Numbered from the stretch's first letter, positions 1 to 10,454 are shown. The stretch is 64,000 nucleotides of DNA from Lycorma delicatula (GCF_047948215.1 NC_134456.1:61767029-61831028), one strand, 5' to 3'. Numbers and translations: made by a program. Notes: generated by a model from the sequence alone, not told the origin.

Positions 1-55
1 GAGGTTTTAGCTAATTAACGCTGTTCATCGTAATGAAGAGCAACAACGCCTATCT

Positions 56-190
56 CCGAGGCGGAGTGGTAGCGTCTTAGCTTTTCATCCGGAGGTCCTG
101 GATTAGAATCTCGGTCAGACATGGCATATTTCATTCGCTACAAATTTCCATTCTCATAGGGAAAAATGACCAAAGCATTCGCTGCCCGTC
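56..190 (+). repeat. tRNA-derived SINE, family B, copy 1
   Basis: A tRNA-like head is visible: a box A-like stretch (GTGGTAGCGTCTTAG) and a box B-like stretch (GGATTAGAATCTCGG), followed by AGACATGGCA and a body that becomes A-rich after about 190. A second, inverted copy lies at 6421-6503 with the same order of motifs. The repeated occurrence argues for a SINE rather than a functional tRNA gene, and no clean cloverleaf acceptor stem is apparent. No target-site duplication was found, so the ends are approximate. Confidence 0.55.
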
Positions 191-195
191 ATCTC

Positions 196-1271
196 AAAAA
201 AAGAACAGCAACAAAATTATAAAATTTTTATGAACTTTAAAGAAAAATTCACCTTTTTAATTTATCATGTATATCTAAATCGCTAAAAAAAAAATATTTG
301 AGACATATGTTCTTTAAATGTTTGATTACTAATCTACTCCTATTTTTCTTTCCCAATTGAAGGTTTTTTATCAATAATTTTCCAGTTATCGACTTTTTTC
401 CAGGAAATCGATATTTCGGTCAGGCGTAGTTATTTTTAAAAGTTTTTTTTTTAAATTATTGGTATAACACAAAAAATAGTTTTCATAAGCTGAATAAAAT
501 CAATTGTAAGGTAATAAAAACTTCTTTGCAGCAATACGAATAAACTGTCATTTAAAATAAAAAATGTGATTAATATATCGGTCTATGACAGGGGATTTAA
601 TTAAAAATAAAATATTAGCCTCGGTGCCTTGTATTTTTTTTTTTCAGTGAAATTCTTACGTGATCGTTGTAGTACTTTTTTTTACTGTAGCAATAAGTAG
701 TAAGTTATTTTTATAAAATGTTATTTTTTTTAATACTACTTAATCGCCTTTGTAATAATGGTTGCTTTTAATTAGAATATAGGTTTTCTTATTCAAAACT
801 AATATAACAATTTTTAAAAATAACTTTTATTTGGAAAGTGTCCGATAATTAAAAAATGATTACTTGAGATATACTGAAAGTGGAAAAATACAATGAGAAA
901 ATGTCTGTTAATTACATTTTTATAAGTTCATGTCAAGGTAAAAAGTTATTTTTCTTTAGTTTTTTGAAGATAAATTTGAGTATTGAAATGAAATTGCATA
1001 CAGAATAGAAGACTGATTGGGGAATGAAATTAGATTAATCTAGATTTTTAGCATTATTATGAAGCGATATTATCACAGCTTCAGGTTCATCATAAAAGAT
1101 AAAACACGACTAGTGTATACTGTTTATACTAGTATACACTAGTATACTTGTATATAAATAATTTCCCGATTTTCTTTTGGGATTCCTAACATCTCTACGT
1201 TGTAAAAGGTTTCTCTTAAATTTTAGTTTTTAGTGACGAATTATGCATCCATAAAGAGAATTGCTCTGTAT
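196..1271. other. AT-rich spacer, no gene seen
   Basis: Dominated by A/T runs with stops in all frames. The only structure noted is an inverted repeat at 1109-1143: 12-nt arms ACTAGTGTATAC and GTATACACTAGT around an 11-nt loop, inside a TAGTATAC-rich patch. Confidence 0.6.
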
Positions 1272-2421
1272 TATCTCTGTATTTGAACCCTAATTTTTTA
1301 AAAATGCTGAACAATTTATTCCAGTCTACGTTATCGAATGCCTTTTCTAGGTCTATAAATGTCAAGGATGTTGGTTTGTTTTTCTTTAATCTTCCTTCTA
1401 CTATTAATCTGAAGCCTAAAATTGCTTCCATTGTCCCCATACTTTTCCTGAAACCTAATTGGTCTTCTCCTAACACTTCCTCCACTCTCCTCTCAATTCT
1501 TCTGTATAGAATTCTAGTTAAGATTTTTGATGCATGACTAGTTAAACTAATTGTTCTGTATTCTTCACATTTATATGCCCCTGCTTTCTTTGGTGTCATT
1601 ACTACAACACTTTTTTTGAAGTCTGACGGAACTTCCCCTTTTTCATAAATATTACGCACCAGTTTGTATAATCTATCAATCGCTTCCTCACCTGCACTGC
1701 GCAGTAATTCTACAGGTATTCCGTCTATTCCAGCAGCCCTTCTGCCATTCAAATCTTTTAATGCTCTCTTAAATTCAAATCTCAGTATTGTTTCTTCCAT
1801 TTCATTCTCTTCTTCCTCTATAACACCATTTTCTAATTCATTTTCTCCGTATAACTCTTCAATATATTCCACCCACCTATCTACTTTACATTTCGTATTA
1901 TAAATGGGTGTACCTTCTTTGTTTAACACATTATTGGATTTTAATTTATGTACCCAAAAATTTTCCTTGACTTTCCTGTATGCTCCGTCTATTTTACCAA
2001 TGTTCATTTCTCTTCCCACTTCTGAACACTTTTCTTTAATCCATTCTTCTATCGCTAGTTTGCACTTCCTGTTTATAGCATTTCTTAATTGTCGATAGTT
2101 CTTTTTACTTTCTTCATCACTAGCATTCTTGTATTTTCTACGTTCATCCATCAGCTGCAATATATCGTCTGAAACCCAAGGTTTTCTACCAGTTCTCTTT
2201 GTTCCGCTTAAGTTCGCTTCTGCTGATTTAAGAATTTTCTTTTTAGCATTCTCCCATTCTTCTTCTATATTTTCTACCTTATCTTTTTTACTCAGACCTC
2301 TTGCGATGTCCTCCTCAAAAACCTTCTTTACTTCCTCTTCCTCAAGCTTCTCTAAATTCCACCAATTCATCCGACACCTTTTGTTCATGTTTTTAAACCC
2401 CAATCTACATTTCATTATCAC
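1216..2421 (-). pseudogene. RTE-like ORF fragment: endonuclease end, linker and RT fingers
   Basis: An open stretch of 401 residues with no proper start: it opens at a GTG codon inside the SDHNLVIMKC endonuclease motif. An upstream in-frame stop near 2476 replaces the glutamine seen in the other copy (RNQLVDC versus RN-stop-LVDC). Residues 20-160 form a charged helical linker. Residues 205-383 match the N-terminal half of reverse transcriptase: GIDGIPVELLRS (231-242), EEYRTISLTSHASKIL (286-301) and the catalytic aspartate region FIDLEKAFDNVDW (355-367). The last 18 residues are unrelated to the family. The palm FADD motif is absent, so the product could not polymerise DNA. Within the family the protein nicks the target and copies its own RNA at that site. 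Confidence 0.9.
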
Positions 2422-3440
2422 TAAATTATGGTCGCTATCAATGTCTGCTCCAGGGTAAGTTTTGCAGTCAACGAGTTAATTTCTAAATCTTTGCTTAACC
2501 ATGATATAATCTATCTGATACCTTGCAGTATCGCCTGGCTTATTCCAAGTCTATATTCTTCTATTATGATTTTTAAACTGTGTGTTGGCAATTACTAAAT
2601 TATACTTCGTGCAAAACTCTATAAGTCGTTCATTGCCCAGCCCGTATTCACCCACTGCGCCTTCCTTGCTTTTTCCAATGCTCGCATTCCAATCTCCAAC
2701 TATTATTAAATTTTCATCTCCTTTTACATGTTTAATTACTTCATCCATTTCTTCATAAACACAATCTATCTCATTATCATCGTGGGCGCTTGTAGGCATA
2801 TAGACGTTAACAATTGTTGTCGGTTTAGGTTTTGATTTTATCCTAATTGCAAGCTTAGTTAATTATTCTAAAATCACCTGACCAGAAGTTGCCTTCCTCT
2901 TCCCACTGAACCTCACTAATTCCTACTACATCTAGATTCATCCTATTCATTTCCCCTTTTAATTTTTCTAACCTACCAACCTTTTTTAAACTTCTAATAT
3001 TCCACGCTCCGACTCATAGAATGTTATTTTTTAATTTTCTGGTGATCCCCTCCCTAGTAGTCCCCACCCGGAGATCCGAACGGGGGACTAGTTTACCTCC
3101 GGAATATTTTACCAAGGAAGGCGCCTCCATCATTGCTATATGAAAATGCAGAGGGCTATATTTTCTTGGAAAAAAAGCAGCTGTAAAGCAGCTTGTGTTT
3201 CCATTGCTTTCAGCTGCGCAGTACTCAGAGGACTGAGTGATGTTGATATGGCCGTTTAAGTCGTCCTGATTTACGTCCTTAACAACTACTGAAAGAGCTG
3301 CTGTCCTCTTTCAGGAATCATTCCTTAGTCTGACTCTCAATAGATACTTCTCCGATATGGTTGCACTTTCGGTCCAGCTACTCTGTATCACTGATCACTC
3401 AAGCCCCGTCACCAACGGCAAGGTCTCATGATTCAAAGAG
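1272..3440 (-). mobile_element. RTE-like LINE, copy 1, lacking its 3' part
   Basis: A non-LTR retrotransposon on the minus strand. Reading from 3440 downward it shows a 5' leader (about 3440-3020), an APE-type endonuclease beginning GAWNIRSL near 3015, the GDWNASIG motif near 2690, the SDHNLV catalytic motif near 2435, a lysine/glutamate-rich linker, and reverse transcriptase up to the first catalytic motif (DLEKAFDNVDW). Homology to the copy at 34737-37455 stops near 1272, just after GFKYRD, so the FADD box, the C-terminal domain and the poly(A) tail are missing. About 35 codons are also deleted near 2855 between the RIIN and KSKPKPTT segments. Loss of the 3' end is unusual for a LINE, since reverse transcription starts there, and suggests later deletion or recombination. 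Clade assignment to RTE (BovB-like) rests on protein resemblance from memory. Confidence 0.9.
2551..2799 (-). pseudogene. RTE-like APE endonuclease fragment
   Basis: An 82-residue frame carrying YEEMDEVIKHVKGDENLIIV followed by GDWNASIGKSKEG and IEFCTKYNLVIANTQF. It is nearly identical to the same part of the copy near 37.0-37.3 kb. GDWN corresponds to the GDFN-type motif of apurinic-like LINE endonucleases, which cut target DNA to start integration. The upstream part, in another frame at about 3015-2860, reads GAWNIRSLKKVGRLEKL and GISEVQWEEEGNFWSGDF and contains the catalytic-glutamate motif ISE. A deletion separates the two. The region is thus a broken endonuclease, not an independent gene. 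Confidence 0.88.
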
Positions 3441-3453
3441 GGGGGGGGGGGGG
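3440..3453 (+). repeat. poly-G tract (14 G)
   Basis: An uninterrupted run of 14 G in an otherwise AT-rich window. It sits at the outer edge of the RTE-like LINE 5' leader and about 100 bases before Jockey-like coding sequence begins. Confidence 0.95.
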
Positions 3454-3559
3454 TACGACTTAGTAACTAGCAAAATGTTTTTGTGCTTCTATTCATAGTC
3501 ATCCAATACATGCATCTCTTAAAGGCATTCTTTGAACTACGAGTTTCCTGACGAAATGG

Positions 3560-4787
3560 AAGATGTCGCAAATGATAATGATTTCGAAACCGGCCTACAA
3601 TGTAGTCTCATATATAACGATAAGCCTGTTACCGATTCTGTCTAAGGTATTTGAAAGACTACTTCTTCAGAGGCTATGGCTGATTCTGGGGGAAGGGAGT
3701 TGTATTCCTGACCATCAGTTCGGCTTCAGAGGTATTCACTCAATGATCGAACACAACACAGGATTATCAACATTTTCAGCAGGTGCCTAGTAGAGAAGAT
3801 GTATTGACTCGGTTGTTTTTTTAGATGTCCAGCAAGCCTTTGATACGGTCTGGCTTCCTGGCTTACTGTATAAATTGAAAAGAACCCTACCTCAGCCGTA
3901 TTACTTGATTATGCACAGCTATGTAATGGACTTTCTCCAAAGTGAGGTATAATCAAAACTTGTTGGTATTCTTTGATACTGTGTAGAGTGTCCCTGTCAA
4001 GAGTCGGGCCTGTTTTATTCTTAATCTTCACAGCGGACCTCCTGACACCAGAGGACATCACAGTTATATGATATACGTATGACATGGAAATCCTGGCTGT
4101 GGATACTGAACCTTTCGTAGCTTCAACTGAACTGCAAACTGTGTTGGATCTGCTTACTGAATGCCTATCTAAATGGAAGATGAAGATTAATCTGGCCAAG
4201 TTTACACATCTTACATTTGGGATGAGGAGGAATGACTGCTCGCAAATTCAGCTGAGTAGTGTTTTCATCGCATGCGATGAACAGCGATCAAACAGCGTGC
4301 GATACTTGAGGCTGCATATGGATCGCCATCTGAAGTTGAGGATTCACGTCAGAGAGAAAGGAAAACAGCTTAACATTAAGTTCGGGAAGATCTACTGGTT
4401 ATTAGGCAGGGGGGTCGCAATTATCTTTATTCAATAAGCAGTTGTATACAACAATCCTGAAACCCATTTAGAACAATGGGATCAAACTGTAGGATGTAAT
4501 AAACGAGATTAATATTAATGTCGTTCAGCGATTCCAGAACTAAGTATTGAAAAATATAAAAGAAGCGCCGTGATTTGTGAAAACCCTGAGATACATGATT
4601 ATTATTTTGGCGTGTCAAGCATTGGAGAGGAGAGAAGGCAAATCGGTACTAAATAAAAAAATGAGACTGAACAGACATGTGAATTGGCTCGCAGTTAACT
4701 TTCTGGATAATAGCAAAGACCTTGGGCGCTTAAAGCGGCTTGCATGTATTGACTCTGTAAGGTTCTTAGAGATTTGGGGAGAACCTT
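3560..4787 (+). mobile_element. Decayed Jockey-clade LINE, ORF2 C-terminal half
   Basis: Reverse transcriptase remnant spread over several plus-strand frames. In order: ISLLPILSKVFERLLLQRLW and IPDHQFGFRG (3620-3732); FLDVQQAFDTVWLPGLLYKL around the first catalytic aspartate (about 3820-3880); a damaged GVPQGSVLGP region near 3990; a damaged YADD region near 4070 that now reads YTYDMEILAV; LSKWKMKINLAKFTHLTF (about 4165-4215); KIYWLLGR (about 4387-4410); and a final segment NWLAVNFLDNSKDLGRLKRL (4681-4740) ending at a TAG near 4787. This order is that of Jockey-type mobile elements. Frameshifts, stops and the lost second aspartate of the polymerase active site mark it as dead. The 3' flank to about 5060 is T-rich and may be its untranslated tail. 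Confidence 0.88.
4084..4437 (+). pseudogene. Jockey-like RT palm/thumb fragment
   Basis: A 117-residue open stretch that starts at the damaged polymerase motif (MEILAVDTEP, normally preceded by Y-A-D-D). It continues through a helical segment with CLSKWKMKINLAKFTHLTF (residues 36-54) and VRYLRLHMDRHLKLRIHVRE (77-96), the usual KYLGIHLDRRLTW-like thumb motif of Jockey polymerases, and ends at KIYWLLGRGV. The methionine is not a genuine start; the reading frame is simply open here. The family role is reverse transcription of element RNA. The missing second aspartate makes this copy inactive. Confidence 0.85.
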
Positions 4788-5978
4788 AGGTTGTTATGTT
4801 TAACATCCTTTTTTATTTCATTGTTTTATATTTTTATTTTACTATTCCTTCGTTTGATTTGTTTTTTGTGATTCTTTGTGTGTCTGAAAGGACTACTTCT
4901 TAGTGTTTTTTTTGTTTTCTGTTTTTATGTTCTGGATTTGATCAGTTTTCTTTGGATTCATCATTGTATGTACTTGTTTATCATTGTTATGTACTTACTT
5001 GTACTGTATACATATAAGACTCTTTTTCAATAGAAACCTCTCTTTGCATGTCATTTATTTTTTTTAATCAAATTTATTTATGATTCCGACTAACTGAACT
5101 GATTGTAAATAAAAAATAACTTTGCTGACAAAAAAAATTGTGATTCTTTCTAGAATAAAAACATGTTAGACAAAAAATTTCTATGATAATTATATTTTAG
5201 TTTTTACTCTTATGTAGAATGCAAGAGAAAAAAAAACATTAGTTTTTTATGCGGGCTACACACAAATAACTTACTGAAACGTAACTCGCAGAAAGATTTT
5301 TGTATTAGAATTCTGTACTGAGAATTAAAGTAATGAACAGATAGAACAGGGTTAATGCGATTGTCTTTCAACCCTGCCTCGTGGCGGTTACAGCACGCGT
5401 GCGTGCGCAATCCTATGAATTGAGTGATTTGAATACTGGCCTTCAGAGTCCGGCTGTAAGCTTTTTAAACTTCATATTTATTGAACGTGTTTTTACGAAC
5501 GTTTGATCTTTATTATCTACATATTTAAAAATATGTTCTTCTACCGTTGACATTTTCTTTCCACTGTAATTAACTCTTTCTAAAAACAAACACGTACACG
5601 TGTAAATTAGTTTCTAATTTTTATATTAATAAAGAATAAGAACATTTGTATGAGACTGTTATTCATTTATACAGTAGTACAAATAAATATTATAATGATT
5701 ATAATAAATACAGTATATTACAAATTTTTGTTTATTGCCACAATAAATTTCCACTAGCTTATAGTAGATTTTTTTTTGTAATACAGAAAGAAACATTATT
5801 CTGTAATTTGCTTGAGAACCTCTTGAATTCAGTGAAGTTTATATGATTTAATTAACGTTGAGCTGAGTTACTAATCAACATAATTTTTCTTCTCCGATAA
5901 ATACAAGATGAACCGTGTCATTCATTTCGAATTTGACGTGAATAAGCGTGCTCAAAGTTATGGCATGAAAAAAAAATA
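4788..5978. other. AT-rich spacer, no gene seen
   Basis: Begins with T-rich sequence that may be the Jockey 3' untranslated region, then A/T-rich DNA. A short GC-richer patch at about 5365-5460 includes CACGCGTGCGTGCGC. Short frames in both strands show no recognisable domain. Confidence 0.55.
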
Positions 5979-6290
5979 TCTATATATATATAAAAATGTT
6001 AAGTTCGTTTGTGTACGGCTTCAAAAACTCAAACTTTTCTGCACCGATTGAGCTTAAATTTTAGCACGATATATAACCCGCATCAAAGATTGTTTTCATT
6101 TATTTTTAATAAATCTATCTATCTATTTTTAATTTGTACATTTTTAATTTGGGAATGTAAACAAAGGAAAACCAATCGGATCAATGCAAGATGGCCGCTG
6201 TCAAACACAACGACCAATCACAAAGAGCCCGTATGGCCGTTGCCAATGTAAACAAAATCACAACTGATTAAGTAAAAAATTTCTTTGAAT
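5979..6290 (+). mobile_element. Helitron 5' end (partial)
   Basis: Starts TCTATATATATAAAAATG after an A at 5978, the usual Helitron 5' terminus (TC, host A on the left). The next 100 bases match the start of the Helitron at 7095: shared stretches include AAGTTCGTTTGTGTACG, TTCTGCACCGATTGAGCT and AGCACGATATATAACCCG. No CTAG-type 3' end belonging to this copy is evident before the SINE at 6421, so it is either truncated or interrupted. The right boundary is approximate. Confidence 0.7.
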
Positions 6291-6420
6291 TATATTTAAC
6301 AGCTAAAACATCTGTATTTTATTAAAAAAAAAAAAAAACAAAAAAACACCAAAACAAAAAGAAAAGCCACCAAGAAGGACAACCGCAGTTGGTGATGATA
6401 TGAATGATTTATAGCATATG

Positions 6421-6503
6421 AAAATGCCATGCCTGACCAAGATTCCAACTCGGAATCACTGGATTAAAGTCCGAGACGTTACCACTCGCGCCACGGAAGC
6501 CGG
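6421..6503 (-). repeat. tRNA-derived SINE, family B, copy 2
   Basis: Inverted copy of the element at 56-190. On the minus strand it reads GGCGCGAGTGGTAACGTC (box A region), then GAGTTGGAATCTTGGTC (box B region), then AGGCATGGCA. An A/C-rich stretch at 6325-6360 lies on the 3' side and could be its tail. No target duplication was identified. Confidence 0.55.
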
Positions 6504-7094
6504 CAAACTAATTCGTTTGGAGCCGAATAAACGACTTACCAATATGGCGTTGTGTGTCAAACCAATTTTATACCGACTATAATTACTTTTAATACGCGAA
6601 ACCCTTTGCAATGATTGAACATTAACTTAAACCTCTTCAAAAATTATTCCTTTTGAACTAAGCCACATTTTTATATCATTGTTTTTCTATAACACGGCTG
6701 GAATTCTTTTCGTTTAATGATAAGAAGCGTTGTCGAAGACAATAACCGAATTCTCTTCCAAAGGACATAATACACCGCTAAACTATTTCTAAATAATTCA
6801 AATTCGTGTAATTTTTTTTACGAATCGCGTTTTTACCAAAATCTCACCTTTTTCTCAATTGAACTGCGGGGTTTTGTTTTCTTTGGAGGCCGTAATGCAT
6901 TAGTAGATTCATACTCGAGAATCACGTTGTACACTGAAGCAGCGCAACTTCTACTTACGTTAGCAGTTTATTAACATCTGAAATCAACGCCGTTTGATTA
7001 TTATGCAATTTGTAAGCATCACTCTGCTTTTGTAAGCATTTAAAATGATGTGTTTTTTCGCACCACTTAAGGGATTTTTTTCGCAGCCCACAAA
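6504..7094. other. Spacer, no assigned feature
   Basis: Slightly less AT-rich than neighbouring spacers (for example 6520-6560 and 6880-6950). No frame gave a recognisable protein. It may be older transposon sequence. Confidence 0.5.
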
Positions 7095-7613
7095 TCTTTA
7101 TGTATAAAAATGATAAGTTCGTTTGTGTACGCTTCAAAAATCAAAATGTTCTGCACCGATTGAGCTCAAATTTTAGCACGATATATAACCCGTATCAAAG
7201 TTTGTTTTTATCTATTTTTCGCATCAGTCACATACCCGCGACCGCGAGAAAACAGTTTTTTTAACAGTAAGTTGTGTACCAGTGACCGCGCCATCTGCCA
7301 GAAGCGAGGGGAACACTCGCCATACTAGCTAACGACAACCGCAGTCACATGTGAAACAATACCTGTTCCCAATTACATTGTTTATTAATAACAACAAAAA
7401 AACCGTATCCACTTGCAACTGATTCAGATTATTATACAATCTGAATTAAATATTCACTTTAATCGAGGTACTTTTGTGTGATCGTGTCGTGATCGTGTCG
7501 CCTTTCACCAAGCTCTGAATTTATTAGAAAACGACCAACAGTGGGATATATGTATTTATGACGCGTGCAACACTGCACATCCAAACCAAATTCGCACATT
7601 ATTCGCAATTATA

Positions 7614-7946
7614 TTGACCGCTTGCTTCCCTTCATCTTCCACAGAGTTATGGGAAAGATATCGATCGCATATGGCTGAGGATATTTTACATAGAGTACGC
7701 CTAGAAAATACCAATATGACCATGGAATTTACAGAAGGCATTTACAACGAAGCATTGATAAATATTGAAGACAAGTGCTTAGCTATTGCAAATAAAGTTC
7801 TTATTCGATTGGGAATGCCAGCACCCACCCGAACTGCGATTGCTTCATTTGATGTGGATTTACGCCGTGAACAGAGTTACAACATTGGTAATCTTCAGTC
7901 ATATGTCCAGTCAAACATTCCCAAATTAACAGAAAGGCATTTATGA
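7614..7946 (+). pseudogene. Helitron RepHel fragment upstream of the helicase
   Basis: 110 residues including TELWERYRSHMAEDILHRVR (10-29), YNEALINIEDKCLAIANKVL (44-63) and ASFDVDLRREQSYN (78-91), ending IPKLTERHL. This is the segment that precedes the Pif1-like helicase in insect Helitron proteins. The frame is lost at about 7935 by a one-base shift, after which the next frame continues IYDRIMQMINDGVG. No initiation context is expected, since the natural start lies in a deleted upstream part. In the full protein this region links the nuclease and helicase units used for strand transfer. Confidence 0.85.
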
Positions 7947-8093
7947 TCGCATAATGCAAATGATAAATGACGGAGTTGGGGGGGGGGACCTTCTTCTTGG
8001 ATGCGCCAGGAGGAACTGGGAAAACATTCCTCATTAGATTGATTCTAGCAATGGTTCGATCAAAAAATGACAATTATCCTGTTGCGGAATATT
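7938..8093 (+). pseudogene. Helitron Pif1-like helicase, Walker A fragment
   Basis: In a frame shifted relative to the previous fragment: DRIMQMINDGVG, a run of 10 G at about 7978-7987, then FFLDAPGGTGKTFLIRLILA (about 7989-8050) and SKND, ending at a stop near 8092. GGTGKT is the ATP-binding P-loop of the helicase. The stop is followed by a junction to a late helicase segment (NGTRLAVKKLMN, about 8115-8150), so motifs Ia to IV are deleted. Confidence 0.85.
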
Positions 8094-8255
8094 AATCAGC
8101 CAAAACTCTGAAACGGCACGCGACTTGCAGTTAAGAAATTGATGAATACGTAGTGGAAGCAACGATTTTAACGGAGCCTTTCAAAGGTGAAGATGTCCTG
8201 ATTCCTCAGTCCAATACCCATGATCCCGACCGATACACCATTTTAATTTAAAAGA

Positions 8256-8471
8256 TTGCAATTCCCAATTCGATTGGCATTTGCAATCACAATCAATGAA
8301 GCTCAAGGTCAATCTTTAGAATTATGTGGTTTAGATTTATATACGGATTGCTTCTCACATGCGCAACTGTATGTTGCGTGTTCCCGAGTCGGCAAACCAG
8401 GTAGCCTTTATATCTACGCAGACAGTGGAAAAACAAAAAATATTGTATATCCACAAGTATTGCAAAATTAA
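8256..8471 (+). pseudogene. Helitron helicase C-terminus
   Basis: 71 residues: LQFPIRLAFAITINEAQGQS-type sequence with the conserved INEAQGQSLE (INKAQGQ in relatives), then YVACSRVGKPGSLYIYADSG and a natural stop. This is the last motif block of Pif1-family Helitron helicases (the T-NKAQGQ and VACSRV motifs help couple ATP hydrolysis to unwinding). Just upstream, EATILTEPFKGEDVLIPQ (about 8158-8205) is the preceding segment in another frame. The stop lies about 90 bases before the CTAG terminus. Confidence 0.87.
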
Positions 8472-8561
8472 ACTTCTATGAAACGTATGCTTTGTTTTGT
8501 TTCTCATTTCTCATCCATGCAACCACAATGTGCGACAGCGAAGCGTGGCGGGTAGAGCTAG

Positions 8562-9645
8562 TATTTCAATATTATTGTGTCTTCTATTCACAGAAACAAC
8601 AGAGATGACTATTTTCAAAATAGACCTTAAGTATATCATATCGTAATAATTAGATTCTGTCAAAAATGTACGAATTTGAAAACCAACTCAATAAGTCGTA
8701 AAAGTTTAAATAAACTGTAAGGATGTTTAAATGTTTATCCAGGATTCGGGCCATAGAATTTAGACCAGAGTCACCTGAATTCAGAAATGTTTTTATCTAA
8801 CTTAAATTTCAACACTGGATCAGAATTCATCCGGATAAAAATAACAGCTTCTGTTGCCTAGCTGGATATACAACTGGAATTTTATTAATTAATAATTAAA
8901 ACACTTTGTAAAAGAAATCATTAATATTGTAACTTTTAAATCCTAGACGAAACGTAATAATACTATGAATTAAGACAATTCTAGTTATAATGATCTGAAT
9001 GATTAGGTTTGTTTTGTTTTTAAACATTAGGTCGTTGACTGTTTCGCTTTCTATTTAACTAATAGTCATTTAATATTGAAATAATAATTGCAGCTTTTCA
9101 GCTGCAAATCTCCATTACAATTTGAGCTCCGAAGCTTACATCATAAACCGCTAAACATTGGTTTCGTTGTTTTCATTGTGTTCAAAAATTATTATTATTC
9201 CGTTGAAAACTGTACAAAAGTCTACTTCGGTCACAAAAAAAAAAATATGAAACATACTGTACTGTTTTCTTAATTTTCGTTTCTCGTGTTAGTAAAAGAA
9301 AAAGTTATCTTTATTTTATCGTCTTGCTTTAAGTAAGAACTGATTACGAAATAGAAGGATGAAGGATAAAATTATAATATTTTATCATTAAGACTATGTT
9401 TTTATTAAAGCGAAAATAGATGAAAAAATCCTTTTTCGCCAAGAAGACTAGCTGCCTGGAAATAAATTCAATTAATAATGACTGAATAATGGATAATTTT
9501 GCGATTTTAGTTCTATAAATTGCTATTTCATAAATTTCTCATAAATGCTAATATCAAAATAAAATAAATTGTGTTATCGATTACTTTCACTTGGTTAACA
9601 GTAGCAATATATTTCACTAATCTTATACAAATATGTAGCACAATA
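8562..9645. other. AT-rich spacer, no gene seen
   Basis: A/T-rich with only short frames on either strand. The longest, 61 codons at 9088-9273, has no recognisable domain. Confidence 0.6.
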
Positions 9646-9689
9646 CACGCACGCGCGCGCACACACAGAGAGAGAGAGAGAGAGAGAGA
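9646..9689 (+). repeat. Compound microsatellite (AC)n(CG)n(AC)n(AG)n
   Basis: Alternating CA/CG dinucleotides change to ACACAC and then to a pure AG run of about 12 units. A/T-rich imperfect (TAATAT)n follows to about 9760. Confidence 0.9.
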
Positions 9690-10284
9690 ATGAAAAATGT
9701 TATTATATTTTATAATAATTTTATATATTTAATATATAATAATATAATATATAATAATTTTATTTTATAATAGTGGCATACAAAATATCTTTCTTGTATT
9801 AATTTGAATTCCAGTAATTTCTTTGTATTCTAACGATATGTTTAATATTCATTAAACAATATTTTAATAATAATTTTGTTATACATAATTCGTATGACTT
9901 TCATATTCATTAATTATTTGTTTGTGTTTTTCTTTCCGTCTTATAAGAATAATTATAAGAATTACAATATATGTAGTAATTAGTATTTAGACGAAGAAAA
10001 AGAAGCCACCCATTTACAAAGTAAATTTAAATAATAAACTACAAGTATGTCGCGTGATTAAATTGCATTGAACATCGAAATGTTTCCTTCAGAAGTGTTA
10101 TTCTAAAGATTGCGAAAAATGAAAGTCTAAAATCGAAAAGTTAGAAGACATAACACATAATGTTCTGCCATTAGGGCAGGTCCTGTCACGACTGCTGCTC
10201 TCCACCTTCTTCTATCCTTCGCTAATATCTTTATTTAGCATATTTTTCCTTTTCCTTAATCCCATTATCATTTGAAATCTCTTC

Positions 10285-10408
10285 GTTTTTTTCCTGTTTA
10301 GCCTCCGGGAATCACCGTCAAGTATTACTTCAGAGGATGACTGAGAATGATACGTATGAGTGTAAGTAAAATGTAGTCTTGTACAGTCTAAGGTCAACCA
10401 TTTCTGAG

Positions 10409-10415
<7 letters not shown>
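10285..10415 (-). repeat. SINE-A, 3' part only, merging into a GT microsatellite
   Basis: Reading on the minus strand, the 3' body and tail of SINE-A are present, including the GGAGGCTAAACAGGAAAAA-type tail (complement at about 10290-10312), the TCATCCTCTGAAGTA block and the CATCTCAGAAATGG block. The copy stops exactly where other copies have ACCACACATCTCAG: the CACA core is replaced by a (CA)n run (10411-10454). The tRNA-like head is absent. Confidence 0.85.
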
Positions 10416-10450
<35 letters not shown>

Positions 10451-10454
10451 GTGT
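10411..10454 (+). repeat. (GT)n microsatellite
   Basis: About 20 GT units with one GC interruption, continuous with the GATGTGTGG motif of the adjacent SINE-A copy. Confidence 0.95.

Larger units (their letters stand above)
7095..8561 (+). mobile_element. Internally deleted Helitron with TC...CTAG ends
   Basis: A rolling-circle transposon of 1,467 bp. It begins TC (7095-7096) after host A, with TCTTTATGTATAAAAATG, and ends CTAG (8558-8561) before host T, preceded by GCGTGGCGGGTAGAG. That is the canonical A|TC...CTAG|T arrangement. The interior holds fragments of the RepHel protein: a pre-helicase segment, the Pif1-type helicase Walker A, and the helicase C-terminus. The replication initiator (Rep) domain and most helicase motifs are missing, so the copy is non-autonomous. 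A shorter 5' relative lies at 5979. Confidence 0.9.

Noticed and set aside
56..190. Functional tRNA gene
   Set aside because: Box-like motifs exist but no complete cloverleaf or 3' terminator T-run in the right place, and the sequence recurs at 6421-6503 with the same non-tRNA continuation, which fits a SINE.
1283..2458. Plus-strand frames of 64-109 codons
   Set aside because: They are antisense shadows of the minus-strand RTE-like coding region.
4427..4789. Separate small genes downstream of the Jockey frame
   Set aside because: The plus-strand frame is the final part of the same Jockey ORF2 (LAVNFLDNS...RLKRL); the minus-strand frame is an antisense shadow.
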